A stretch of 64,000 nucleotides of DNA from JBHGBM01 sp041946965 (GTDB taxonomy: Bacteria > Acidobacteriota > Terriglobia > Bryobacterales > Bryobacteraceae): the NCBI GenBank assembly GCA_041946965.1, contig JBHGBM010000009.1:1-64000 (forward strand), written 5' to 3'. Made by a program: the position numbers and the translations under genes. The notes under the pieces were generated by a model. It was not told where the DNA came from. It worked only from the letters and a program-made list of their open reading frames with translations, and did no database searches. Positions 41,553 to 51,138 of the stretch are shown piece after piece. Each line of letters opens with the position of its first letter. The first letter of the stretch is position 1.

Positions 41553-42888
41553 AGAGGCGCTCGAAGCGGCGCGCGACACGCGTTTCCTGGAAGTGGAGGG
41601 CGGGGCGCGCCACCGCGCGGCGGCCGTATTTTCCTCGCTCTTCGGTTCGCGGCGGGCGGTGGTGGTGGCCGACGAGAACACCTTCGCGGCGGCAGGGCGC
41701 GACGTGCAGGACAGCTTCGCGCGCATGGCGCACGCGTGCGGGGAACCGTTTATTTTTGGCTCGGATGTCCATGCGGCATATCCATTCATGGAAAAGCTGT
41801 ACGCCGCGCTGAAAACCTCGGATGCCATTCCGGTGGCGGCCGGTTCCGGGACCATCAACGACCTGACGAAACTCGCCGCGCATCGCCTGAACCGCCCTTA
41901 CATGGTGGTGGCGACCGCGGCTTCCATGGACGGCTACACGGCATTTGGCGCCTCCATCACCCACGAGGGATCCAAACAAACTTTCGATTGTCCGGCGCCG
42001 TATGCGGTGCTGGCGGACCTGGACGTGATTGCCGCCGCACCGGCGGGAATGAACGCTTCCGGCTATGCCGATCTGCTGGCCAAGCGCGCCGCGGGCGCGG
42101 ACTGGATGCTGGCCGACGCGGCGGGCGTGGAAGCCATCGATGCGCCGTGCTGGAACGCCGTGCAGGGGCTGCTGCGGTCGTGGCTGGCTTCGCCCGGCGG
42201 CGTGGCCCGCGGCGACCGTGCTTGCCTGCGCAACCTGGTATATGGCCTGATGATGAGCGGCTTCGCCATGCAGGCGATGCGGTCGAGCCGGCCGGCGTCG
42301 GGGGCCGAGCACCAGTTCAGCCACCTGTGGGACATGCAGGAGCACACCCACAACGGCGCGGCGCCGTCGCACGGCTTCAAGGTCGGCATAGGGACGCTGG
42401 CCTCGCTGGCGCTGCACGCGGAATTGCTTGAGCGCGACCGCGCGGACTTCGACATCGAGGGCGCGGTGCAGTGTTGGCCGTCCCGCGAGGCGCTCGAGGA
42501 ACAGATAGCGGCGTCGCTGGGCGGCGGTCTGGGGGCGAAAGCGCAACAGGAGACGCGCGCCAAGTATCCTGCGAGAGAAGCGCTGCGGGAGCAGCTCACG
42601 CGCCTGCGCGACGGCTGGCCGCAACTCCAGGCCAGGCTGCGGCGGCACCTGTTCACCTTCGCGGAAGCCCGCGACATGCTGCGGGAGGCGGGCTGCGCCT
42701 TCGAGCCCGAGCAGATCGGGATCTCGAGGGAACGGCTGCGCGCCAGCTACCGGCAGGCCTATTTCATCCGGCGGCGTTTCACGGTGCTGGATTTCGCCGA
42801 GCGCTGGGGCCTGACCCGCTGCGCGCTGGACAACATTTTCGGCCGCGGGGGCCCATGGCCGCTGGAGGGAACGGACGCGCGGCCATGA
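41515..42888 (+). CDS. sn-Glycerol-1-phosphate dehydrogenase (AraM type)
   Basis: 457-aa metal-dependent NAD(P) enzyme interconverting glycerol-1-phosphate and dihydroxyacetone phosphate. The dinucleotide motif is AAGSGTINDLTKLAA; the metal ligands expected for the iron-alcohol-dehydrogenase/G1PDH fold are Asp186 (GYADLLAK), His266 (GAEHQFSHLWD) and His286 (PSHGFKVGIGT). It resembles Bacillus AraM more than the archaeal enzyme in length. The GTG start inside the SorC gene is uncertain; a TTG at about 41527 is an alternative. ATGA overlap with the MFS gene. Direction (catabolic or biosynthetic) is not readable, but context favours catabolism. Confidence 0.88.
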   Translation: MEAELIQERQLLEEALEAARDTRFLEVEGGARHRAAAVFSSLFGSRRAVVVADENTFAAAGRDVQDSFARMAHACGEPFIFGSDVHAAYPFMEKLYAALKTSDAIPVAAGSGTINDLTKLAAHRLNRPYMVVATAASMDGYTAFGASITHEGSKQTFDCPAPYAVLADLDVIAAAPAGMNASGYADLLAKRAAGADWMLADAAGVEAIDAPCWNAVQGLLRSWLASPGGVARGDRACLRNLVYGLMMSGFAMQAMRSSRPASGAEHQFSHLWDMQEHTHNGAAPSHGFKVGIGTLASLALHAELLERDRADFDIEGAVQCWPSREALEEQIAASLGGGLGAKAQQETRAKYPAREALREQLTRLRDGWPQLQARLRRHLFTFAEARDMLREAGCAFEPEQIGISRERLRASYRQAYFIRRRFTVLDFAERWGLTRCALDNIFGRGGPWPLEGTDARP

Positions 42889-44159
42889 AGATCAGGCACC
42901 TGCGATGGTACATAGCGGCCCTGCTGTTCGCCTCCACGGTCATCAACTACATCGACCGGCAGGCGCTCTCGGTGGTGGCGCCCGTGCTCACCAAGGAGTT
43001 GCACATCACGCCGGTCCAGTACGGCGGCATCGTACAGGCGTTCCTGATCGCCTACACCGTGATGTACGTGGTCTCCGGCGTCCTGGTGGACCGCTGGGGA
43101 ACCCGCCGCTCGCTGGCGGTGTTCGTAAGCTGGTGGTCGATCGCCAACATGCTGCACATGCTGGCCCGCAGCGCGGCGCAACTGGCGGGATTCCGCTTCC
43201 TCCTGGGGGTGGGGGAGCCCGGCAACTACATGGCGGCCTCGAAGGCCATTTCGGAATGGTATCCGCCCAAAGAGCGCGCCTTCGTGAACGGGTTGATCAA
43301 CGCCGGATCGGCGCTGGGCGCGATTGTGGCCGCGCCGCTGGTGGTGTGGCTCACGCTGCACTACGGCTGGCGGTTCTCTTTCCTGGCCACGGGAGCGCTC
43401 GGTTTCGTGTGGCTGGTTTTCTGGCTGGCGCTCTATCACCTGCCGGCCCGCCACCGCCGCATCACCGCGGCGGAACTCAGTTACATCGAAGGCTCTCCGG
43501 GCGAGCTCGACGGTGCGCCATCCGCAAAGTGGATGGATCTGTGGAAACAGCGTGAGGTTTGGGGGCTGTTGCTGGCCCGTTTCTTCTCCGACCCGGTGTG
43601 GTGGTTTTACCTATTCTGGATGCCCAAGTACCTGGCCGAGCAGCGCGGCTTCACGCTGGCCGAGATCGGGATTTTCGCCTGGCTGCCGTACCTGACTTCC
43701 GACATAGGGTCGCTCGCGGGCGGCTATATTTCGGGGAGGCTGCTGGGCGGGAAAAGGACCGCGCTTCAGGCGCGCTATGCCACCATGTTGCCGGCCGCGT
43801 TGTTCATGCCCGCCAGCGTCGCGATTCCTTTCATCAATTCCTCCGTGGCGGCGCTGGCGCTGATCTGCATGGTCACGCTGGCTCATCAGGTCTGGAAGAC
43901 CAACCTGATGACCATTACCAACGATGTTTACCCGGTTGCCTCGGTGGGCTCGGTCTCGGGTATTGTTTCCTTGGGCAGCGGGCTGGGCGGCGCGGCATTC
44001 ATGGACCTGACCGGACGTATCGTCCAGACGTTCTCATACAGTTCGATCTTCGTCATCATGGGTTTCCTGCATCCGGCGGCGTTTCTCATCTGCCGGATGC
44101 TGCTTCCGAAGGCGCCAGTGTTGGGGAAGGTTCTTCCGAACATAGGAGGTTCAGAATGA
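42885..44159 (+). CDS. MFS transporter, anion:cation symporter (ExuT/GudP-like)
   Basis: 424 aa, 12 predicted membrane helices. The start MKIRHLRWYIAALLFASTVI and NYIDRQALSVVAPVLTKEL are typical of the ACS family, which carries hexuronates, aldarates and similar organic anions. The loop signature is DRWGTRRSLAVF. Within this operon it may take up an organic phosphate or acid; specificity is unknown. ATGA overlaps at both ends (dehydrogenase, receptor). Confidence 0.9.
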   Translation: MKIRHLRWYIAALLFASTVINYIDRQALSVVAPVLTKELHITPVQYGGIVQAFLIAYTVMYVVSGVLVDRWGTRRSLAVFVSWWSIANMLHMLARSAAQLAGFRFLLGVGEPGNYMAASKAISEWYPPKERAFVNGLINAGSALGAIVAAPLVVWLTLHYGWRFSFLATGALGFVWLVFWLALYHLPARHRRITAAELSYIEGSPGELDGAPSAKWMDLWKQREVWGLLLARFFSDPVWWFYLFWMPKYLAEQRGFTLAEIGIFAWLPYLTSDIGSLAGGYISGRLLGGKRTALQARYATMLPAALFMPASVAIPFINSSVAALALICMVTLAHQVWKTNLMTITNDVYPVASVGSVSGIVSLGSGLGGAAFMDLTGRIVQTFSYSSIFVIMGFLHPAAFLICRMLLPKAPVLGKVLPNIGGSE

Positions 44160-47100
44160 CAACCAAGTGGTTCGCAATCAATATCGCCGCCCTCCTCTTC
44201 GCCGCAGCCCTGTGGGGCCAGCAGGGGAGAGGCACGGTTTCAGGCACCGTGACGGACACACAGGGCGCGGTGGTCCCGGGTGTGGCCGTTGAAATCCGAA
44301 ACGTCGGCACCAACTCCATTTTCCGGACCGTGACCAACGAAGCCGGCTTCTATACGGCGCCGGGCGTGGCGGTGGGGGAATACGAGGTGACGGCCGAACT
44401 CGCGGGGTTCAAGAAGATCGTGCGCAGCGGCATCACCCTCGAGGTGGATCAGAAGGCGTTGGTGAATCTCACCATCGAGATCGGGCAGGTGACCGAGAGC
44501 ATCCAGGTGGTCGGCGAAGCGCCGCTGGTGGACAGCAGTTCTGCCACGGTGGGGAAGGTTGTCGAAAACCGGCGCATCCAGGAACTGCCGCTGAACGGCA
44601 GAAACGCGCTGGCGCTGGCGCTGTTCACGCCCGGCGTGAGAACGGCGGTGGGACCGACCTACACCGGCTTTGCGGACCGCGGCATTCGCATCTCCACCAT
44701 GAGCATCAACAACAGCCCGGGCGGGATGAACGGGCAGCTTCTGGACGGCAACCACAACGTGCTGACGTACATCGACGAGGTGGCGGTGCCGCCGGCGGTG
44801 GACGCGGTGCAGGAGTTCAAGGTGCAGAGCGGCTCGATGTCGGCCGAGTTCGGCTTCACCGCGGGCGGCGTGGTGAACCTGGTGACCAAGTCCGGGTCCA
44901 ACAACTTCCACGGCACCCTCTACGAGTTCCTGCGGAACGACAAGCTCGACGCCCGGAACAGCTTTGCGGCGGAGCGGGAGCGGCTGCGGTACAACCAGTT
45001 CGGCGGATCCGTGGGCGGGCCGGTGCGCAAGGACCGCACCTTCTTCTTCTTCAACCATGAGCAGTACCGGGTGCGCCAGGGATCGCCCAAGATCGCCACC
45101 GTGCCGGTGGCGGAGGAGCGCAGAGGGGATTACTCGAACACGCGCGACACACGGGGCACGCTGATCCCGATGTACGACCCGGCCACCACGCGCGGGAGCG
45201 GCTCCAGCGCCGTCCGGGACCGTTTCCCGAACAACGTGATTCCGCAGTCGCGGCTGGACCCGGTGTCGGTGAAGGTGCTGGAACTGATCCCGATGCCCAA
45301 CCGCACTCCGTCGAACCTGTTCACCAACTCGCAAAACTATCAGACCGAGGCGGTGCCCACCACCGACAGCACGCAGTACCACGGCCGCATCGACCAGCAC
45401 TTCGGCGACCGCAACCTGCTGTTCGGCCGCTTCTCCTGGTTCGATCACAAGCCGTTCCAGAAGCAGGTGATCTTCCCCGGCGACATGTTCGGGCGCAAGG
45501 ACGATATGGCGAACAAGAACGTGGTGCTTTCGGACACCCACACGTTCTCGCCCACCCTGATCAACGAGTTCCGGGTGGGCGTGGTGCGGCAGGCGTTCAA
45601 GTTCGCCGACGCCAGCTACGGCCAGAACTGGCCGCGAAAGCTGGGACTGCCCGAAACGGTGGCTCCGGACGTGATCCCGACGGTGGGCATCAGCGGCTAC
45701 ACGAGCGTGGGTTACGGCATCGTAGGCAAGCGCGGGACGTTGAACTGGAACTTCCAGGAAATGGTGACCAAGATCCACGGCAATCACACCCTCAAGGCCG
45801 GCTTTGAGCACCGATTGCTGGAGGGCGACAACCGGCAAACCTCGAATCCGTCCGGATCGTTCACCTTCAACGCGGCGCTCACCGGCGACATTGCGCGCCC
45901 GGCGGGCACCGGTTCGAGCATGGCTTCGTTCGTTCTTGGAGCGGTGCGCAGCGCGACCATCGACCAGTCGCAGGGGATTTCGATGCACGCCTATGCGACC
46001 AGCGCTTATGTCAACGACGATTGGAAGGCCACGCGGCGCCTGACCTTGAACCTGGGTCTGCGTTATGACTTCCAGCAGCCGCCGGTGGAGCGGCACGACC
46101 GGCTGATGAATTTCGACATGAACGGGCGCAGCGCCGCCTCCGGGGTAATGGGACGCGCGATCTACGCGGGAGTTAACGGGCAGCCGCGCCAGTGGCGCAA
46201 ACCCAGCCACCGGGACTTCGGGCCGCGCGTGGGCTTTGCCCTGGACGTGTTCGGCAGGGGCTCCACGGTGGTTCGCGGCGGATACGGCGTGTACTACCCG
46301 TTCATCTTCTACAACGCGAATTTCGGGAGCGCGGGCACGGGCTTCTCGTCCATGACCACCACCTACCTTCCCGCCGGAAGCGACTACAATTACCCCGCGT
46401 TTCAGTTCAAGAATGGATTTCCCTATCCGCCGGCACAGCCGCTGGGCCGGGCGGGCGGCGACGACGCTTTCCTCGGCCAGACCATCAAGTTCAGCGAATC
46501 CACGGGAGGCTCGCCGCGCGCCCAGCAGTGGAACTTCTCGCTTCAGCAGCAGCTTCCGGGGCGCTGGCTGGTGGACGTGACCTACAGCGGAAACAAGGGC
46601 ACGCATTTCATTACCAGCTCGTACAACTTCAACGAGTTGGACCCGCAGAATCTCTCGCTCGGCCGCGCGCTGCTCGATAACGTCCGCAATCCCTACGCGG
46701 GCATCGTTCCGGGGGCGCTCGGTGCGGCGAACATCACGCGCAGGCAATCCCTGCTTCCCTTCCCCTACTACAACGCGGTCAACGTGATCGCTCCCTACAT
46801 GGGGAACTACAACTCGCACCTGCTGCTGCTCAGTGTGGAAAAGAAGACCACGCACGGGCTGACCCTGCTGTTCTCCTATACGGGCGGCAAGCTGATCAGC
46901 GACGCGCTGCAAGTTCCGCAGTCCGATTTCGGAGAAAACGCCGGCCGCATGAGTGGTTTCCAGAGCGGCAAGCACGACCGGAGGATGGAACGTTCGGTGG
47001 ATCCGCAGGACGTCTCGCAGCGCGCGGTCATCAGCGGCGTCTACGAACTGCCGTTCGGCCCGCGCCAGCGCTGGAATTTCTCGAACCCGGCAGCCAGGCG

Positions 47101-47560
47101 GCTGTTGGGCGGATGGCAGGTCAACGCCATCGGGGTCCTGCAATCCGGCATTCCAATCGGGGTGACGGGCGCCAACAACTATCTGGCGGCCCGTCCGAAC
47201 TCGACCGGGCAATCGTCCGAGCTTGACAAGCCGACGGCCGCGAAGTGGTTCGACACGGAGGCATTCATCAACCCGCCCGACTTCACCTACGGCAACGTGG
47301 GGAGGATGCTTCCCGATGTGCGCTCGCCGGGCACCGTGAACCTGGATCTCTCGCTGCTGAAGACGACCATGATCACGGAGCGGGTGAATGTGCAGTTCCG
47401 CGCCGAGGCGTTCAACCTCTTCAACCATGTGAATCTCGGGATCCCGAACTCGGCGTTTGTGGCCGGCGCGGGCGGAAAGAACAGCAGCGGCTCGTTCGGC
47501 GTAATCAGCAGCGCGCGGGATCCCCGCCAGATCCAGTTCGGTCTGAAGCTGCGATTCTAA
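44156..47560 (+). CDS. TonB-dependent receptor of the SorC operon
   Basis: 1134-aa outer-membrane receptor. Signal peptide (FAINIAALLFAAALWG), CarboxypepD_reg-like domain (GTVSGTVTDTQGAVVPGVAV), plug-like ENRRIQELPLNGRNALALAL, and a long barrel ending IQFGLKLRF. A strong RBS (AGGAGGT) lies in the end of the transporter gene and the ATG overlaps its stop. Unlike the other two receptors in the window it is embedded in a metabolic operon, so its ligand is probably the substrate of the neighbouring phosphodiesterases and dehydrogenase (inference). Confidence 0.92.
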   Translation: MTTKWFAINIAALLFAAALWGQQGRGTVSGTVTDTQGAVVPGVAVEIRNVGTNSIFRTVTNEAGFYTAPGVAVGEYEVTAELAGFKKIVRSGITLEVDQKALVNLTIEIGQVTESIQVVGEAPLVDSSSATVGKVVENRRIQELPLNGRNALALALFTPGVRTAVGPTYTGFADRGIRISTMSINNSPGGMNGQLLDGNHNVLTYIDEVAVPPAVDAVQEFKVQSGSMSAEFGFTAGGVVNLVTKSGSNNFHGTLYEFLRNDKLDARNSFAAERERLRYNQFGGSVGGPVRKDRTFFFFNHEQYRVRQGSPKIATVPVAEERRGDYSNTRDTRGTLIPMYDPATTRGSGSSAVRDRFPNNVIPQSRLDPVSVKVLELIPMPNRTPSNLFTNSQNYQTEAVPTTDSTQYHGRIDQHFGDRNLLFGRFSWFDHKPFQKQVIFPGDMFGRKDDMANKNVVLSDTHTFSPTLINEFRVGVVRQAFKFADASYGQNWPRKLGLPETVAPDVIPTVGISGYTSVGYGIVGKRGTLNWNFQEMVTKIHGNHTLKAGFEHRLLEGDNRQTSNPSGSFTFNAALTGDIARPAGTGSSMASFVLGAVRSATIDQSQGISMHAYATSAYVNDDWKATRRLTLNLGLRYDFQQPPVERHDRLMNFDMNGRSAASGVMGRAIYAGVNGQPRQWRKPSHRDFGPRVGFALDVFGRGSTVVRGGYGVYYPFIFYNANFGSAGTGFSSMTTTYLPAGSDYNYPAFQFKNGFPYPPAQPLGRAGGDDAFLGQTIKFSESTGGSPRAQQWNFSLQQQLPGRWLVDVTYSGNKGTHFITSSYNFNELDPQNLSLGRALLDNVRNPYAGIVPGALGAANITRRQSLLPFPYYNAVNVIAPYMGNYNSHLLLLSVEKKTTHGLTLLFSYTGGKLISDALQVPQSDFGENAGRMSGFQSGKHDRRMERSVDPQDVSQRAVISGVYELPFGPRQRWNFSNPAARRLLGGWQVNAIGVLQSGIPIGVTGANNYLAARPNSTGQSSELDKPTAAKWFDTEAFINPPDFTYGNVGRMLPDVRSPGTVNLDLSLLKTTMITERVNVQFRAEAFNLFNHVNLGIPNSAFVAGAGGKNSSGSFGVISSARDPRQIQFGLKLRF

Positions 47561-47571
47561 ATGGAGGGCTT

Positions 47572-48960
47572 ATGCAATCCATTCGCGAACCGGAGAGAAT
47601 GACGCCCGTGCGCGGCGAAGCGGACGTGCTGGTGGCGGGCGCGGGGCCGGCGGGCATCATGGCGGCCCTGGCCGCGGCCGAGGACGGCATGAAGGTGTCG
47701 CTGGTCGAGCGCCACGCCTTCGTGGGCGGGAACATGACCACCGGGCTCCCTCTGCTGGGATTCCTGAGCCAGAAGGGCGTGCCTGTCATAGCGGGGCTGG
47801 CGCAGAAGTTCATCGACCGGCTGGCCGCCGTGAATGCCGCGAGCGAGCACAGGCGGTGCCCCCTTCACGTCAGCCTGACGCTGGTGGATCCGGAGGCGGT
47901 CAAGTCGGTCGCCATGGAGATGCTCACCCAACGGGGTGTCGAAATCACCCTGCACTCGCTGGTGGCCGGCGTGGTGAAGGATGGAGATGTCCTGCGGGGC
48001 CTCATCACGGAGGGCAAAGGAGGCCGGGAAGCGCTGCTCGCGAAAATGGTGATCGACTGCTCGGGAGACGGCGACGTGGCCTTCCGCGCCGGCGTCCCCT
48101 GCGAAAAGGGCGACGCGCAGGGCGGCATGCAGCCGCCCACCCTGATGTTTTGCCTGGCCGGCGTCGATACCGAAAAGCTCCGGCAGAGTATCGCCAACCA
48201 GCCGCAGCTTTACCTTGCGGATTTCATCCCCAACGAGTATTTCGGCCGGAACCGGAAGTTCATCGTGGTGGGACTGAGGGAGCTGATCAAGAAGGCGCGT
48301 GAGGACGGCCTCGTGATACCCACCGAGCGGACCATCCTGATCACCGCCCTGCGGGACGGCGAGGTCTGGGTGAACATGACCAGGGTGAAGGGGGTGGACG
48401 GCACCGATACGCGCAGCCTTTCCGGCGGCGAGATCGAAGCCCGCCGCCAGATTGACGGCATTTTCAAGTACCTGACCGGGTACGTGCCCGGATTCGAGCG
48501 CGCGTATTTCACCAAGACCGCGCCGTTCCTCGGCATTCGCGAGACCAGGCGGATCACCGGGCAATACGTCATGACGGGGGAGGATGTACTGGGCTGCCGC
48601 CGCTTCGACGATGCCATCGCGGTGGCCAGTTACCCCATCGACATTCATCGCCCAGGCGACGACGACTGCACGCTCAAATGGTGCGGCGATTGCTACGACA
48701 TCCCCTACCGCTCGCTGGTGCCGTTGGGCGTGCGCAACCTGCTGGCCGCGGGGAGATGCATTTCCACCACTCACGAAGCCATGGCCGCGATTCGGGTGAT
48801 GCCCACGTGCATGGCCACGGGGGAAGCCGCCGGGCGCGCGGCCGCCCTGGCCGTTCGTCACGGAGTCGCCCCTTCGGAAATCGATGTGGGCGAGCTTCAG
48901 GCCGGTCTGCTGGCGCACGGCGCGTTCCTGCGGATGGAAAGCGCAGCGGCCCGGGAATGA
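47572..48960 (+). CDS. FAD-dependent oxidoreductase (FAD_oxidored family)
   Basis: 462 aa. The N-terminal dinucleotide motif ADVLVAGAGPAGIMAALAAA is followed by FVGGNMTTG. The middle has MVIDCSGDGDVAFRAGVPCE and the C-terminus NLLAAGRCISTTHEAMAAIR plus MATGEAAGRAAALAV, the pattern of PF12831 enzymes that act on unknown, often secondary-alcohol, substrates. No signal peptide. Its RBS (GGAGGG) follows the receptor stop; its own stop overlaps the phosphodiesterase start (ATGA). Confidence 0.88.
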   Translation: MQSIREPERMTPVRGEADVLVAGAGPAGIMAALAAAEDGMKVSLVERHAFVGGNMTTGLPLLGFLSQKGVPVIAGLAQKFIDRLAAVNAASEHRRCPLHVSLTLVDPEAVKSVAMEMLTQRGVEITLHSLVAGVVKDGDVLRGLITEGKGGREALLAKMVIDCSGDGDVAFRAGVPCEKGDAQGGMQPPTLMFCLAGVDTEKLRQSIANQPQLYLADFIPNEYFGRNRKFIVVGLRELIKKAREDGLVIPTERTILITALRDGEVWVNMTRVKGVDGTDTRSLSGGEIEARRQIDGIFKYLTGYVPGFERAYFTKTAPFLGIRETRRITGQYVMTGEDVLGCRRFDDAIAVASYPIDIHRPGDDDCTLKWCGDCYDIPYRSLVPLGVRNLLAAGRCISTTHEAMAAIRVMPTCMATGEAAGRAAALAVRHGVAPSEIDVGELQAGLLAHGAFLRMESAAARE

Positions 48961-49835
48961 AGGGTCTTTCCGGGGCGGTTCTGATGCTGTTGCCGGCTTT
49001 CGGCCAGGCTCCCCGGCCGGAATGGAATTTGCGCGACCACCTTCGGCTCGGGGAGGTGGTGGTGCAAAGCCACCGCGGCGCGGGCGTGCTCTCACCTGAA
49101 AACTCCATGGAAGCGTTTGAAATCGCCTGGCGGCTGGGCACCATTCCGGAAGCCGACCTGCGCACCACGCGCGACGGCGTCATTGTGGCATTCCACGATA
49201 ACGACTTCCAGCGCATCCTGCCCGGCGCGCCGCCCGAGGAGCGCAAGCGCGGCATACGGGACCTCACGTGGGAAGAGGTCAGCCGCCTGGACATCGGGGC
49301 GTGGAAGGGAAAGGAATTCGCGGGCCAGCGCGTGCCGCGGCTCAGCAGGATGTTCGCCGCGCTGGCCGGCCGCAGGCTCTATATCGACATCAAGAACGTC
49401 GATCTCGAACAGCTCGCCCGCGAGGCGCGCGCCGCCGGCGTGGAGGACCGGTTGATTCTCGCCAGCACCGATTACGGCGTGATCCGCGCCTGGAAACGGC
49501 TGGCGCCCGCCTCCTCCACCCTCCACTGGATGGGAGGAACGGAGGAGCAACTCGCAGCCCGCTTCGCCAAACTGAGGAAGATGCGGTTCTCCGATATCAC
49601 GCAGTTGCAGATCCACGTGCGCGTAGAAGGAGAGGCCCTCACGCCCTCGCCCGGGTTCCTGGTGGAAGCGGGACGCGAGTTGCGGCGGCACGGCATCCTG
49701 TTCCAGACGTTGCCGTGGCAGAGCAACGACCCGCAGCTCTTCTGGAGGCTGATGGACCTGGGGGTGGCCAGTTTCGCCACCGACTATCCGGACACGGCCA
49801 TGCAGGCGATCCGGCAATACTACGCGCGGCGGTAA
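48957..49835 (+). CDS. Periplasmic glycerophosphodiester phosphodiesterase (GDPD family)
   Basis: 292-aa enzyme releasing glycerol phosphate and an alcohol from glycerophosphodiesters. A short signal sequence (MKGLSGAVLMLLPAFGQ) precedes the family motif: QSHRGAGVLSPENSMEAFEI, then PEADLRTTRDGVIVAFHD, with the two catalytic histidines and metal-binding Glu/Asp. The end FATDYPDTAMQAIRQYY is also typical. ATGA-coupled to the FAD enzyme. Together with the AraM-type dehydrogenase it is the strongest hint that this operon handles glycerol-phosphate compounds. Confidence 0.9.
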   Translation: MKGLSGAVLMLLPAFGQAPRPEWNLRDHLRLGEVVVQSHRGAGVLSPENSMEAFEIAWRLGTIPEADLRTTRDGVIVAFHDNDFQRILPGAPPEERKRGIRDLTWEEVSRLDIGAWKGKEFAGQRVPRLSRMFAALAGRRLYIDIKNVDLEQLAREARAAGVEDRLILASTDYGVIRAWKRLAPASSTLHWMGGTEEQLAARFAKLRKMRFSDITQLQIHVRVEGEALTPSPGFLVEAGRELRRHGILFQTLPWQSNDPQLFWRLMDLGVASFATDYPDTAMQAIRQYYARR

Positions 49836-49853
49836 GTCCGGGGACGCCGGCGG

Positions 49854-51137
49854 ATGAATACAGGAACCGCGATGATGGCACATACAGACTCGAAGTGGCC
49901 GCGCACGCTGGATAAGCTGGGCATCTTCCCGCCGCTCGCCTGGGGTTATCTCGGCCTGTTGCTCTTCATGATCGGCGATGGCGTGGAGTCGGGCTATCTC
50001 TCGCCGTATCTCATCGGCCTCGGGATCCCGCAGGAGCGGGTGGCGCTGATCTTCACGGTTTACGGCCTTACCGCGGCGACCTCGGCGTGGCTGTCGGGCG
50101 CGCTCTCGGACTTATGGGGTCCGCGCCGCGTGATGTGGACGGGGCTGGCGATCTGGATCGCGTTCGAGGCGCCCTTTCTGGTGTTCGGGCTGGCTTCCGC
50201 CAGTTACCCCGTCATCCTGATCACTTATGCGCTGCGCGGATTCGGTTATCCGCTGTTCGCTTTCGGTTTCCTGGTCTGGATCGCGGCGGCGACGCCTCCG
50301 CGGCGGCTGGGTACGGCGGTCGGATGGTTCTGGTTTGCCTTCACGGGCGGGCTGCCCACGCTGGGCTCGCTGTTTGCCAGCTTCCTGGTGCCGCTCATCG
50401 GCCCCTATGAGACGCTGTGGTGTTCGCTGGCCCTGGTAATGGGAGGTGGAGCGGCGGCGCTGCTCGGCGTGCGGGAAGCCACGGGCGCGCGGCGGCTGGC
50501 GCCCGAGGGCGAGCACCCCGTGACGACGCTGCTCGCGAGCGTGAGCATCGCCTGGCGCAAGCCGAAGACCGCCGTCGGCTGCATTGTCCGGGTGATCAAT
50601 ACCGCGCCGCAGTTCGGCTTCCTGGTGTTCCTTCCGGTGTTCTTCACCGCCACCATCGGATTCACGCTGGCCCAATGGCTGCGGCTGTTGAGCGCCATCT
50701 TCGTGAGCAACATCATCTGGAACCTGCTGTTCGGAATTCTGGGGGACAAGCTCGGATGGAGGCGGACCGTGGCCCTGTGCGGCGGCATAGGCTCGGCAGT
50801 CTCCACGCTGCTGCTGTACTACGTTCCGCAGGTTTGGGGGAACTATGCGCTCTCCATCCTGGCGGGCGTGTTTTACGGCGCCACGCTGGCTGGGTACGTG
50901 CCGCTGTCGGCGCTGATGCCGTCGCTGGTTCCCGAGCACAAGGGCGCCGCGATGTCCCTGTTGAACCTGGGCGCGGGCGCCAGCACGTGGGTGGGTCCCG
51001 CCATCGTGGCGCTGTTCCTCTCGCGCGTGGGAGTGGAAGGCGTGATGTGGATCTTCTCCCTGCTGTACGTGCTCAGCGCGGTGCTGGCGTTCACGCTGCG
51101 GCTGCCGTCGGAAAAGCGGCGGTCCGCGGGAGGGTGA
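49854..51137 (+). CDS. MFS transporter, RbtT/DalT/CsbX polyol-permease type
   Basis: 427 aa with 12 predicted membrane helices. The segment GDGVESGYLSPYLIGLGIPQ and the loop LSGALSDLWGPRRVMW resemble the polyol permease family (ribitol, arabitol). Starts 18 bases after the phosphodiesterase stop, so it closes the operon. A carrier for glycerol or another polyol released by the phosphodiesterase would fit; this is inference. The ATG at 49872 is an alternative start. Confidence 0.85.
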   Translation: MNTGTAMMAHTDSKWPRTLDKLGIFPPLAWGYLGLLLFMIGDGVESGYLSPYLIGLGIPQERVALIFTVYGLTAATSAWLSGALSDLWGPRRVMWTGLAIWIAFEAPFLVFGLASASYPVILITYALRGFGYPLFAFGFLVWIAAATPPRRLGTAVGWFWFAFTGGLPTLGSLFASFLVPLIGPYETLWCSLALVMGGGAAALLGVREATGARRLAPEGEHPVTTLLASVSIAWRKPKTAVGCIVRVINTAPQFGFLVFLPVFFTATIGFTLAQWLRLLSAIFVSNIIWNLLFGILGDKLGWRRTVALCGGIGSAVSTLLLYYVPQVWGNYALSILAGVFYGATLAGYVPLSALMPSLVPEHKGAAMSLLNLGAGASTWVGPAIVALFLSRVGVEGVMWIFSLLYVLSAVLAFTLRLPSEKRRSAGG

Positions 51138-51138
51138 C

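Noticed and set aside
44240..47428. Minus-strand 1062-aa open frame
   Set aside because: Shadow of the TonB-dependent receptor on the plus strand.
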